From Eutrophovita sp913057845 (GTDB lineage Bacteria; Pseudomonadota; Gammaproteobacteria; Burkholderiales; Eutrophovitaceae), in the NCBI GenBank assembly GCA_963925895.1, contig CAWUVH010000008.1, positions 1-64,000 of the forward strand: a DNA stretch of 64,000 nt. Reading direction: 5' to 3'. Positions 43,459 to 51,900 of this stretch are shown one piece after another (position 1 is the first letter of the stretch; each line of letters opens with the position of its first letter). The notes under the pieces are model-generated. The model worked only from the letters and a program-made list of their open reading frames with translations, was not told the origin of the DNA and made no database searches. The position numbers and the translations under genes are program-made.

Positions 43459-43997
43459 AATTAATTGAACAATGTGTATTGAAAATGAGAAGCGTCGTTG
43501 AGATTCTTCTCTATGTTGCCCTTTCGTTCGTTTTGTCGGGCGTTGGGTATGCGGACAATGCTGAAGATATGTTTGACCTTGGATATGATGCTTTTGTAAA
43601 AAGGGATTATGCAGGTGCTGAAAAACATTGGATGCGTGTTGGGGCACTTGGCCATGCGAGAGCTCAAAATGGATTGGGAATAATGTATCGAGATGGTGAT
43701 CTTGGTGAGGCCCGGTCAGAGGATGCTGCCGTATGGTTTCTTCAGTCGGCTAACAATGGTTATGCTTATGCAATGTTCAATCTTGGTATGCTCTACAAGA
43801 ACGGTCGTTTTGGCGAGGTTAACGATATAGAAGCCTATCGTTGGCTATTATTGGCAAGTACGATTAATTTTGACGAGAACGCGAAGTTCCAGGCTAACTT
43901 ATTGAGTCAAAGGATGGATAAGCAGTCTCTCGTGAAAGCGCGTGAGCAGGCACAGCTGTGGCTTGATGAGTTCTTTTTTGGGAAATCAACATACTAG
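43455..43997 (+). CDS. Sel1-repeat exported protein
   Basis: A 180-residue protein with a signal peptide and two to three Sel1-like repeats (AEKHWMRVGALGHARAQNGLG and AAVWFLQSANNGYAYAMFNLG among them, split here for length; each is about 36 residues). These solenoids mediate protein contacts. The GTG start overlaps the queE stop by 4 bases. An internal ATG at 43485 would give a more normal signal peptide and may be the true start. No functional tie to queuosine is known. Confidence 0.75.
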   Translation: MKLIEQCVLKMRSVVEILLYVALSFVLSGVGYADNAEDMFDLGYDAFVKRDYAGAEKHWMRVGALGHARAQNGLGIMYRDGDLGEARSEDAAVWFLQSANNGYAYAMFNLGMLYKNGRFGEVNDIEAYRWLLLASTINFDENAKFQANLLSQRMDKQSLVKAREQAQLWLDEFFFGKSTY

Positions 43998-44027
43998 TAT
44001 TTAAAAACTTTAGTGGAGGGGTGAACG

Positions 44028-44807
44028 ATGGACCTTGGAATTAACGGTAGAACTGCGATTGTGTGCGCATCGAGTCGGGGTTTAGGGAAAGCCTGTGCGA
44101 TGGCGTTGGCAGAAGCTGGTGTTTCAATTGTACTAAACGGTAGAGATGAAAAAATACTCACGGCTACCGCAAATCAAATTGCTAAAGATACCGGAGTCTC
44201 CATAACTCCTGTGATTGCGGACATCAGTACTCAGGAGGGGCAGGCCAAGGTTTTAGAGGTCTGTCCAAAGCCAGATATTCTGGTTAACAATAATGGTGGC
44301 CCGCCATTCAAGGATTTCCGGGAGCTTGACCGTGAGGCGATGCTAGACGGTGTGACTATGAATATGGTTACACCGATTGAGTTGATTCAAAAGGTGGTTG
44401 ATAACATGATTAAACAAAAGTTCGGTCGCATCATTAATATCACATCAATGAGCGTAAAAATGCCAGTTCCAGGGTTAGATCTATCGAGCGGAGCTCGTGC
44501 TGGCTTGACGGCTTTTCTTGCTGGGGTGGCGAGGACGATCGCTGATCACAATGTCACGATTAATAATATTCTTCCTGGTTTTTTTGATACAGATCGATTG
44601 AGGGGCGGCTTGCAATCCTGGGCGCAGAATACGGGTGTAAGTGTTGAGGAAGTTGCGAAGGATCGTGCATCGAAGATACCAGCGAAGCGTTTTGGTATGC
44701 CTGACGAATTTGGCAAGACTTGTGCTTTTTTATGTAGTGCTCATGCAGGTTACATTACAGGCCAGAGCCTATTGATAGACGGTGGTGTTTACAATAGCGC
44801 ATTTTAG
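44028..44807 (+). CDS. SDR-family protein lacking the YxxxK catalytic pair
   Basis: A 259-residue Rossmann-fold protein of the SDR family. The cofactor motif CASSRGLGKA (residues 13-22) and the catalytic-region serine S140 (in INITSMS) are present. Where the YxxxK motif should be, the sequence reads LSSGARAGL, with S153 and R157 in place of Tyr and Lys. A subfamily with this change occurs in proteobacteria and is annotated as FabG-like. It may bind nucleotide without the usual chemistry or use a different mechanism. GGAGGGG lies upstream of the ATG. It is convergent with gshA. Confidence 0.8.
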   Translation: MDLGINGRTAIVCASSRGLGKACAMALAEAGVSIVLNGRDEKILTATANQIAKDTGVSITPVIADISTQEGQAKVLEVCPKPDILVNNNGGPPFKDFRELDREAMLDGVTMNMVTPIELIQKVVDNMIKQKFGRIINITSMSVKMPVPGLDLSSGARAGLTAFLAGVARTIADHNVTINNILPGFFDTDRLRGGLQSWAQNTGVSVEEVAKDRASKIPAKRFGMPDEFGKTCAFLCSAHAGYITGQSLLIDGGVYNSAF

Positions 44808-44832
44808 AACCCGGGATTATAGTTAGCCTTCT

Positions 44833-46413
44833 TTAACTACGTTCCTCCAGGATGATCCTGGAGGCTTCTTGGGATACATATTCCTTTCTGAATTCTTCAA
44901 AATCTAGCTGTTCGTCACGTTCCACGCTCTGATGCTTTGTGATGGATAATTTGACATTATTTTCGCAGTCAGTCAGTGTTTCTTTGCTTAGTGTGTCCTG
45001 CTTGAGGCGCTCCGTGTACTCGGATGACAGGGACATAATGAAGTTAAAATAAGAACCGTTATGCTTTTCTTCGATATCTTGGAGCACTCGTGCAGAAGGC
45101 GTTTCTTCAGGGTTGTCGAGGCAGATCGCCGCATTGGCGAGTGATTGCATATGAATACTTGTTTGATTGGCTTCGTCGAGTTTTAATGCAAAAGGTTGGC
45201 AGGCTTCAATGATGTCTGCACCCCAAGACTTGACTGATGAAAAGTCTTTGTCACGGGTTAGTTTAAGAGACGGATCTCTGCCTCGTTCAGCAATGAGATA
45301 TTGATTTTCACTATTCGATCTATTCTCCTCTGTTGAGTCATCTGAACTTTTCGACAAGAGGCAAAAGAGTAGGAATGTATCGAGAAACGCGATCGTTTCT
45401 TTACTGATGCCAATGTCCTGATAGGGGTCAAGGTCAAGACAACGAACCTCGACGTATTCAACTCCTCTTCTATTCAGAGCCAACAAAGGGCGCTCGCCAT
45501 ATTGAACGGGCTGTTTTGGTCTTATCGTTCCATAAAACTCATTCTCAATTTGTAGTAAAGCATTTGATAGTTGTATTGTATTTTTCCCATCAGTTAAGCC
45601 AATTGCAGCATAAGGAGGATAGGGCTGCGTCAGCGCATCATAGAGTGACCGAGCATAACTGGTGAGGTTGTTATAGCTCACACTGATCGAGGATTGGACA
45701 TCACTTTGGTAGCCAAGTGGCCCCATTCTTAACGATGTGGCATAAGGGAGAGAATGAGTCCCATTCGCCATCTTGTTTAAGTGATGTACTCGACCGTTAA
45801 CAAAACAGTCACAGACGGCAGGAGAGGCTCCAAATAAATACAACAGTAACCAGGCATGTTTCCTAAAATTTCGAATGAGTGAAAAGTAGTGTTGATTCTT
45901 AATGGCGATCAAATCATCACGATCATTGGATCGGCCGTATATGCGGGCCCAAGTTTCATTGGAGATAGAAAAGTTGTAATGAATACCAGAAATTGTTTGC
46001 ATCTTGGCCCCATATCGAAGGGCCAGCCCACGTCGGTAGACCGTCTTGGCTGTTGCAATATTCGAGTGGCCAAATTGAGCTATAGGGATACGACTATCTT
46101 CCGGAAGCATACACGGCATACTCGAGCACCAGAGAAGTTCTGATGAAATATTACGGCTCACAAACTGGTGAACTTGTCTTAACTGATTTAGGCAATTACC
46201 AACGTCGTTGTGTGTGTCTGTGATTAGTTCCAGTTGAGCTTCGCTAAAGTCCGTAGTTATATTCGGATGTGTTAGCGCAGAGCCTAATTGACCGGGATGC
46301 GGTTGTTGGCTCAGTCGACCTGTTGGATTGACACGTAAGCTCTCTTTTTCGATACCTCTAGTGAGGTTCGTCAGGTCTTCGCTAACGAGTTGATCAAGGT
46401 TTAGCATGGGCAT
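44833..46413 (-). CDS. gshA: Glutamate-cysteine ligase
   Basis: First step of glutathione synthesis, joining glutamate and cysteine with ATP. The product is about 526 residues, as E. coli-type GshA (518). Landmarks: RGIEKESLRVN near the start, GSALTHPNITTDFSEAQLELIT, HYNFS, SLRMGPLGY, and EVRCLDLDPY. The frame is open to 46449; the ATG at 46413 (or 46407) gives the normal N-terminus. A 9-base palindrome lies within the last codons. E. coli-type GshA is largely a gammaproteobacterial form, which supports the host assignment. Confidence 0.93.
   Translation of the reverse strand: MPMLNLDQLVSEDLTNLTRGIEKESLRVNPTGRLSQQPHPGQLGSALTHPNITTDFSEAQLELITDTHNDVGNCLNQLRQVHQFVSRNISSELLWCSSMPCMLPEDSRIPIAQFGHSNIATAKTVYRRGLALRYGAKMQTISGIHYNFSISNETWARIYGRSNDRDDLIAIKNQHYFSLIRNFRKHAWLLLYLFGASPAVCDCFVNGRVHHLNKMANGTHSLPYATSLRMGPLGYQSDVQSSISVSYNNLTSYARSLYDALTQPYPPYAAIGLTDGKNTIQLSNALLQIENEFYGTIRPKQPVQYGERPLLALNRRGVEYVEVRCLDLDPYQDIGISKETIAFLDTFLLFCLLSKSSDDSTEENRSNSENQYLIAERGRDPSLKLTRDKDFSSVKSWGADIIEACQPFALKLDEANQTSIHMQSLANAAICLDNPEETPSARVLQDIEEKHNGSYFNFIMSLSSEYTERLKQDTLSKETLTDCENNVKLSITKHQSVERDEQLDFEEFRKEYVSQEASRIILEERS
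44844..44864. terminator. Strong hairpin at the 3' end of gshA, facing the SDR gene
   Basis: CCTCCAGGA (44844-44852) and TCCTGGAGG (44856-44864) form a perfect 9-base stem with a 3-base loop. It lies within the gshA coding end and 37 bases after the SDR stop on the other strand. Neither side has a good T-run, so it could stop transcription weakly or protect the 3' ends of both messages. Confidence 0.4.
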
Positions 46414-46556
46414 AGTTATTATTTGATTACGGATATGAGTATGTGTCATTTGAAGGCTATACCGTATGATATCTTTAATCGTAATCCAATTTTTACTCAG
46501 TTATGATTTTTCTTTACTGAGTCTTCCCAACAGTCATTGGTCAAATCTTTGAAAAT

Positions 46557-47147
46557 ATGTCGTCGCAAGATCTAAATAAAAAGCCGCACACAATTTTTGA
46601 GTTGTTCTGTGTTTTCTCATTAATTACATTGCAAGGTTTTGGAGGTGTCATTTCCATCATGCAAAGACATTTGGTCGAGCAACGCAGATGGTTTTCACAA
46701 GCTGAATTTCTCGAGATGTTTGCAATGTCTCAGGTTCTGCCAGGTCCAAATGTCTGCAATTTGGCATTGATGATCGGTGATCGATTTTTTGGCACAAGGG
46801 GCGCATTAGTTGCCCTATCTGGGATGATTGTTTTGCCGATGTTTGTGATTTTGACGTTAGCTGGAAGTTATGACCAAATAACAGCGGGATCGCATGTTGC
46901 GGGAGCTATAAAAGGTATGTCGGTCGTCGCGGTTGGCATGACTTTTGGGACGGCGCTAAGGTTGCTATCTGGCATACAGACTAATATCGTAGGGCGAGTT
47001 ATACCCACGTTAGTGGTCTTACTTGTTTTTTATCTAGTCGGTTTTCTGCGTGTCCCGATATTCTGGGTGATACTCTTTTGCGGTGGGAGCTCTTTTTTTT
47101 GGGCACATCGTTCGCTAAAAAACCGAAGAGTTGTAAAAGAGATTTGA
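46557..47147 (+). CDS. Chromate-transporter (ChrA) family, first half
   Basis: A 196-residue membrane protein equal to one CHR domain. The N-terminal LQGFGGVISIMQRHLVE and the conserved MSQVLPGPNVCNLALMIG motif are clear, with about five hydrophobic helices after it. In most proteobacteria two such domains are fused in one ChrA of about 400 residues; here they are two genes. The second half starts 2 bases after this stop. The pair would form a heterodimeric anion exporter; chromate is only one possible substrate. Confidence 0.85.
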   Translation: MSSQDLNKKPHTIFELFCVFSLITLQGFGGVISIMQRHLVEQRRWFSQAEFLEMFAMSQVLPGPNVCNLALMIGDRFFGTRGALVALSGMIVLPMFVILTLAGSYDQITAGSHVAGAIKGMSVVAVGMTFGTALRLLSGIQTNIVGRVIPTLVVLLVFYLVGFLRVPIFWVILFCGGSSFFWAHRSLKNRRVVKEI

Positions 47148-47149
47148 TT

Positions 47150-47674
47150 ATGAGTGCCTCCGATTGGATTTCGATTTTAAGTCAATTTGCATTCCTCTCA
47201 TTTCTGGCGGTTGGGGGTGTAATGTCGGTTGCCCCCGATATGCATCGCGTTGTTGTCGTTGAACTATCGATACTGTCAAATGAGCAGTTTTTAGCAGCGA
47301 TTACGTTGGGTAAATTATCTCCAGGTCCTAATGCTTTATTTGTTGCCGTATTGGGTTATCAAATTGCAGGAATCGTTGGGGCAATAGCTATGACCGGAGC
47401 GATGATCATACCCTCTGCGATATTCGCCTTCTATGTGACGCGATGGCGTCGTGACAATAGTCATCGATTATCTGTGCAATCATTTTCGATAGGTGCTGCT
47501 CCAGTTGTAGTCGGATTGTTGTTATCCACGGGGTTTGTTTTGATTCAAAATTTTCCAGATGTTTTCACTATGATCTGTGTCTTAGCCGTGGCGTTAGTCG
47601 TATGGAAGTCGCGGTTACATTTGATGAGCTTAATGGCGATTGGTGCCTTTTTGGGAGCTATGGGGGTTGTATGA
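47150..47674 (+). CDS. Chromate-transporter (ChrA) family, second half
   Basis: A 174-residue CHR domain with FLAVGGVMSVAPDMHR and the matching LGKLSPGPNALFVAVLGY motif, followed by about five helices. It starts 2 bases after the first half, so both are made together. The frame is open back to 47078, but those codons overlap the first gene and add no helix. Split pairs are known (for example YwrA/YwrB in Bacillus), so this is not a broken fusion. Both halves have intact motifs. Confidence 0.85.
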   Translation: MSASDWISILSQFAFLSFLAVGGVMSVAPDMHRVVVVELSILSNEQFLAAITLGKLSPGPNALFVAVLGYQIAGIVGAIAMTGAMIIPSAIFAFYVTRWRRDNSHRLSVQSFSIGAAPVVVGLLLSTGFVLIQNFPDVFTMICVLAVALVVWKSRLHLMSLMAIGAFLGAMGVV

Positions 47675-47692
47675 TCGGATATCTACTGGAAT

Positions 47693-48571
47693 ATGGCCAT
47701 GCTGATGTCTGATCAGACTAGAGCAGTATTATGGATGTGTGGTGGAGTACTATCATTTTCATTTATGGCTATTTCCGGTCGTGAATTGTCCTCTGAACTC
47801 TCTACATCTCAAATCTTATTTGTACGAAGCGTTGTAGGCTTTTCTGTCATGGTTTTGGTGATGTGCCGAGTCGGATGGGGGAAGCTTGGCACCACTCATT
47901 TTCGAACGCATGTTATACGAAATATTGCACACTTCTTGGGGCAATATGCTTGGTTTTATGGGATCGCGTTAATTTCTTTGGCAGAAGTGTTTGCGCTCGA
48001 ATTTACCATGCCTTTTTGGACGGCTATTCTGGCGGTAGTTCTGTTGGGTGAGCGAATCAATCGAAAAAGAATGTTAGCGATCGGGCTTGGATTTGTAGGC
48101 GTGTTGATAATGTTACGGCCTGGTTTGGAAATCATTAGCCCTGCTGCAATGGTCGTTCTTGGAGCAGCATTTTTATATGCATTTGCACATACGCTGACAA
48201 AACGGCTATCTGGGTTTGACGCGCCCGTCGCGATCGTGTTTTATATGGCTGGTATACAGTTTGTTATCGCGATCATATTTTCCTCTCAGGAATATTCTTG
48301 GCCAAGCCTCAGTCTTCTACCATGGACATTAGGGGTAGGAGTGTTCGCCTTAACTGCTAATTATTCGTTGACTCGAGCGTTTAAGTTAAGCGATGTATCA
48401 GTGGTTATGCCGTTTGATTATCTTCGTCTGCCCTTTATTACGTTGATAGGACTCATATTTTATGAGGAACGTCCCGAATTCTGGATGCTATTGGGAGGCT
48501 CTATCGTGATTTTAGGTAGTTGGTTAAACCTTAAATTTAATGAAGAGACGAGTTACGCCAAAGGGGTTTAA
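47693..48571 (+). CDS. EamA-domain (DMT superfamily) transporter
   Basis: A 292-residue inner-membrane protein with ten hydrophobic segments arranged as two EamA repeats. Recognisable segments include VLWMCGGVLSFSFMAIS, FALEFTMPFWTAILAVVLLGERI and, in the second repeat, VVMPFDYLRLPFITLIG with a following glutamate (YEERP). Members export metabolites; the substrate is not known. ATGs at 47693, 47699 and 47705 are all possible starts. It follows the ChrA pair by 18 bases and converges on murI. Confidence 0.82.
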   Translation: MAMLMSDQTRAVLWMCGGVLSFSFMAISGRELSSELSTSQILFVRSVVGFSVMVLVMCRVGWGKLGTTHFRTHVIRNIAHFLGQYAWFYGIALISLAEVFALEFTMPFWTAILAVVLLGERINRKRMLAIGLGFVGVLIMLRPGLEIISPAAMVVLGAAFLYAFAHTLTKRLSGFDAPVAIVFYMAGIQFVIAIIFSSQEYSWPSLSLLPWTLGVGVFALTANYSLTRAFKLSDVSVVMPFDYLRLPFITLIGLIFYEERPEFWMLLGGSIVILGSWLNLKFNEETSYAKGV

Positions 48572-48584
48572 TTTAGGTGGGACG

Positions 48585-49373
48585 TTAAATGCTTAATGAG
48601 TATGAGGTTTGCTTTAACCCCAATTGCCTGGAGATGACTGTTTCAAACTGTTGATTGGTGCCTGTTTGAAAAAATGTATAAATGCCTGATTTGTCATCCC
48701 GCAGTAGGTTTTTCGTTTTTAGTTGTCGTCTGAGCTCGTTTGCAACGGGCAGAGACGGATCTAGAATGTTGACCTCAGGCCCTGCGTAGGTTGCAATCAG
48801 AGGCTTGATTAGTGGAAAGTGAGTGCATCCTAGTACTAGTGTGTCAGCTCCTCGTTCGATCAAGGGTGGTATGTACATCTTAAGAAGTTCGTGAAGTTTT
48901 TTATCGTCATGATCGCCAGCTTCTATTACTTCGACTAATCCTGTGCAGGGTTGATGAAGGATCGTGATGTCGTTAACAAATCTTTTTTTTAGCGTTGCGA
49001 ATTTGTCCCCGTCTAAAGTACCTGCTGTGGCTAAGATTCCAATAATACGGCTTTGGGTTTTTTGAGTGGCTGGTTTTACGGCTGGTTCAATACCAATAAT
49101 GGGGACAGAAAAAGAAGTTCGTAATTTGTGAATTGCAGCGCTAGTTGCGGTGTTACAAGCCACGACGACTGCTTTGCAATTTTTAGATACAAGGTGGTTG
49201 CAAATTTTGTGCGCGCGGTCTTCAATGAGTTCTTTGCTTTTGGTGCCATAAGGTAGAAATGCAGTATCACCAATATAGATTAAATTTTCGTTAGGTAAGA
49301 GATAGCTAATTTCTTTCAGAATTGATAGGCCTCCAATTCCTGAGTCGAATATGCCGATTGGTTGACTGTTCAT
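48585..49373 (-). CDS. murI: Glutamate racemase
   Basis: Makes D-glutamate for peptidoglycan from L-glutamate. From ATG 49373 the protein is 262 residues, typical for MurI. Motifs are IGIFDSGIGGLS with the catalytic-region Asp, YIGDTAFLPYGTK, the first catalytic Cys in VVACNTATSA and the second in LVLGCTHFPL. The frame is open to 49421, but those 16 residues are not in the family. It is second in a reverse pair after the PhyH dioxygenase gene (53 bases away). Confidence 0.93.
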   Translation of the reverse strand: MNSQPIGIFDSGIGGLSILKEISYLLPNENLIYIGDTAFLPYGTKSKELIEDRAHKICNHLVSKNCKAVVVACNTATSAAIHKLRTSFSVPIIGIEPAVKPATQKTQSRIIGILATAGTLDGDKFATLKKRFVNDITILHQPCTGLVEVIEAGDHDDKKLHELLKMYIPPLIERGADTLVLGCTHFPLIKPLIATYAGPEVNILDPSLPVANELRRQLKTKNLLRDDKSGIYTFFQTGTNQQFETVISRQLGLKQTSYSLSI

Positions 49374-49425
49374 TTGTGTTACTTTTTTATTGTTTTGATT
49401 TGCGTTTAATGCTCGCGACATTCGA

Positions 49426-50262
49426 TTAGCGCATTTGCCCTGTTAACTCAGGGGGGTTTGCCGACTGTTCGTTGAATTCATCAGGCGAGTTTGAGAGTCG
49501 AACACCCGCTAATTTAATTGCCGAATCATCTACTTTCTGAAGCGGTGTATAAAAAGGGTGGTGGTGTTCGAGAAACGGATTATTGGTTGCTAGATTATAG
49601 CAGTTGATAACAGTCCATCTGCGATTGTCAGATTGGTTTTGGTCAGATTTATGCAGTGCATTGCAATGAAAAAAAACACCATCACCAGGTTCCATTTCGA
49701 TGTGTTCGACAGGAAGCATTTTGAGTACTTCCTCAACTCTGTGCACATTAGCGCCGACTTGTTCGCCCTCAAGAACCCCGTGTTCTATACGACCACAAAG
49801 GTGCGAACCTTTTACGATTTGAAGACAACCATTTTTCCTGTTGGTTTGGTCCAGCGCTACCATGACGCTGCACAGATGAGGAAAGACAATCCCGTTGTGA
49901 TACCAGTACCCATAATCCTGGTGCCACTCCCATGCCCCTCCATCGTAAGGCTCTTTTGCCGTGAGTTTCGAGTGATAGTGATAAACCTCTCCGCCCAACA
50001 AGGTCTCCATTGATTCGACGATTCTGCGGCTGCGAGCGGCAAGCCCATAAACGCTATCTCCGGGATGGTTCCATGTGGCCATGATTGTCTTACGTCCCGA
50101 CGAATCATAACGATTGTAGAGCCTATCCTTTAAATTTGGATCAACTTCTATTGCGGTTCGTAAAATAGATATTTCTTCTAAGTCAAAAAGTCCTTTGACA
50201 ATGAAATATCCATCTTGGCCAAATTTAGTGATTTGGTCTTCAGAGAGTCTGAAATTTGACAT
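49426..50262 (-). CDS. Phytanoyl-CoA dioxygenase-like Fe(II)/2-oxoglutarate oxygenase
   Basis: Hydroxylates a small molecule with Fe(II), 2-oxoglutarate and oxygen. The 278-residue protein has the metal motif HxD in WEWHQDYGYWY and the distal His in FFHCNALHKS, with an Arg further on (DNRRW) to hold 2-oxoglutarate. The motif is not that of ectoine hydroxylase. It lies upstream of murI on the same strand and divergent from the HisD/HpsN-like gene, 274 bases away. Substrate unknown. Confidence 0.85.
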   Translation of the reverse strand: MSNFRLSEDQITKFGQDGYFIVKGLFDLEEISILRTAIEVDPNLKDRLYNRYDSSGRKTIMATWNHPGDSVYGLAARSRRIVESMETLLGGEVYHYHSKLTAKEPYDGGAWEWHQDYGYWYHNGIVFPHLCSVMVALDQTNRKNGCLQIVKGSHLCGRIEHGVLEGEQVGANVHRVEEVLKMLPVEHIEMEPGDGVFFHCNALHKSDQNQSDNRRWTVINCYNLATNNPFLEHHHPFYTPLQKVDDSAIKLAGVRLSNSPDEFNEQSANPPELTGQMR

Positions 50263-50536
50263 CAGTGTTAGAAGCCTTAATTTTAGATAATGTCCGAAAG
50301 TCTACTCTTTCTTGTGCTTAATTTTTGCGTTGTGGCCCGAATATTAACCATTTCGGCGCTTATTAAAGCCCTTGTGTAGTTAACGAACCTAAATAAACCG
50401 TGATTATGGTGATGAATTGTCACGGAGCAATTGACTGATCGTGATATACCGAAGAAAATAACGGGTTGTTGATGCGGTCCGCAAAGCATAATGGGTCATA
50501 AGCGTCTGAAAATAAATGATTTAAGGGGTGCCATAG
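50263..50536. other. Intergenic region between PhyH and HisD/HpsN-like genes
   Basis: This 274-base gap lies between divergent genes and should hold both promoters. A TTGACT at 50431-50436 is a fair -35 box for the forward gene, but the matching -10 (GAAAAT) is poor. I see no open frame or RNA gene. AAGGGG at 50523-50528 is the ribosome-binding site of the next gene. Confidence 0.4.
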
Positions 50537-51823
50537 ATGGCAATTTGGTTGAAAAAAGGTATTTCGGCGGAAGATGATGCGTCAGACCTGACTAAGGTTC
50601 GGTCTGTGGTCGAGGGTATTCTCGCGGATATTGAGAAGCGTGGGGACGAAGCTGTTCGTTTGCTGTCAAAGAAGTTTGATAATTGGAGTCCGAAAGATTT
50701 TAGGCTTAGCAAATCTCAAATTGAAGAGTGTCTGAAAAGTCTTCCCAAGCAAGTGATCGACGATATTAAGTTTGCTCAAGCACAGATTCGTAATTTTGCT
50801 CAAATTCAGCGTGATTCCATTAGGGATGTGGAGGTCGAGACTATGCCTGGTGTGGTGCTTGGCCATAAAAATATCCCAATCAATAGTGTGGGTTGTTATG
50901 TCCCTGGCGGCAAATACCCTATGGTGGCATCAGCTCATATGAGTATTGTTACGGCCAAGGTCGCCGGTGTTAAACGAATTATTGCTTGTGCGCCACCTTA
51001 TAAGGGAAGTCCACACCCAGCGATTGTTGCCGCGATGCATCTAGCTGGCGCTACAGAAATTTATGCGTTGGGAGGGGTGCAAGCGATTGGTGCGATGGCA
51101 CTTGGAACTGCCTCGATCAAGCCCGTTGACATGATTGCTGGGCCAGGAAATGCATTCGTCGCGGAGGCCAAGCGCCAATTATCAGGTCGTGTGGGCATCG
51201 ACCTATTTGCAGGCCCAACTGAGACACTTGTGATCGCGGATGAGGCCGTAGACGGTGAGATTTGTGCGACCGATCTTTTGGGTCAAGCTGAGCATGGTCC
51301 GAATTCTCCATCTATTCTTCTGACCACGTCTCGTCGTTTGGCGGAAGACACCGTTAAACAAATCAAAAAGCAACTGGAAGTGCTATCAACTGCAGAGATT
51401 GCGGCGGAGGCGTGGGCGAATTATGGGCAGGTGATCCTGTGTAAAGATAATGCTGAAATGGCTAAGGAGGCAGATCGAATTGCGTCCGAGCACGTACAGG
51501 TGATGACCAAAAACAATGATTACTTTTTGAATAATTTAACAAATTATGGGGCGCTGTTTTTAGGTCCAGAGACTAATGTGGCTTATGGTGACAAGGTGAT
51601 CGGGACAAACCACACGCTCCCAACACGCAAAGCGGCTCGTTATACAGGGGGGCTTTGGGTGGGTAAGTTCATAAAAACATGCACTTATCAGCGGGTAAAG
51701 CCTGAAGCATCGGCGATGGTTGGTGAATACTGCTCTAGGCTTTGTGAGGTCGAAGGTTTTGCAGGACATAAAGAGCAAGCAGATCTTCGTATTCGTAGAT
51801 ATGGGCACAAGCGGGTTGTTTAA
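50537..51823 (+). CDS. HisD-family dehydrogenase, HpsN-like (sulfopropanediol dehydrogenase candidate)
   Basis: Zinc- and NAD-dependent alcohol dehydrogenase of the histidinol dehydrogenase family, 428 residues. Zinc ligands are kept: Q and H in LGQAEHGPN, D in YGDKVIGTNH and a late H in AGHKEQ. The catalytic Glu-His are in SEHVQV. It stands alone without other his genes. The N-terminus (GILADIEKRGDEAVR, RPG/MPGVVLGHK region, CYVPGGKYP) resembles HpsN, which oxidises 2,3-dihydroxypropane-1-sulfonate, more than biosynthetic HisD. No other sulfonate genes are in the window, so the substrate is uncertain. AAGGGG is 8 bases before ATG. Confidence 0.78.
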   Translation: MAIWLKKGISAEDDASDLTKVRSVVEGILADIEKRGDEAVRLLSKKFDNWSPKDFRLSKSQIEECLKSLPKQVIDDIKFAQAQIRNFAQIQRDSIRDVEVETMPGVVLGHKNIPINSVGCYVPGGKYPMVASAHMSIVTAKVAGVKRIIACAPPYKGSPHPAIVAAMHLAGATEIYALGGVQAIGAMALGTASIKPVDMIAGPGNAFVAEAKRQLSGRVGIDLFAGPTETLVIADEAVDGEICATDLLGQAEHGPNSPSILLTTSRRLAEDTVKQIKKQLEVLSTAEIAAEAWANYGQVILCKDNAEMAKEADRIASEHVQVMTKNNDYFLNNLTNYGALFLGPETNVAYGDKVIGTNHTLPTRKAARYTGGLWVGKFIKTCTYQRVKPEASAMVGEYCSRLCEVEGFAGHKEQADLRIRRYGHKRVV

Positions 51824-51900
51824 CGCTTGAAGATTTAAAATTCGGTTGGGCGGCATAGTTGTGTGCCTTCAAATCTTGACGTTAAGGTAATTCCAACCTT

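Noticed and set aside
46557..47674. Split ChrA as a frameshifted pseudogene
   Set aside because: Each half has its own start, an intact CHR motif and normal single-domain length, and separate pairs are a known arrangement.
50431..50459. Promoter for the HisD/HpsN-like gene
   Set aside because: TTGACT is a good -35 box, but the -10 at 17 bases (GAAAAT) is too poor to call.
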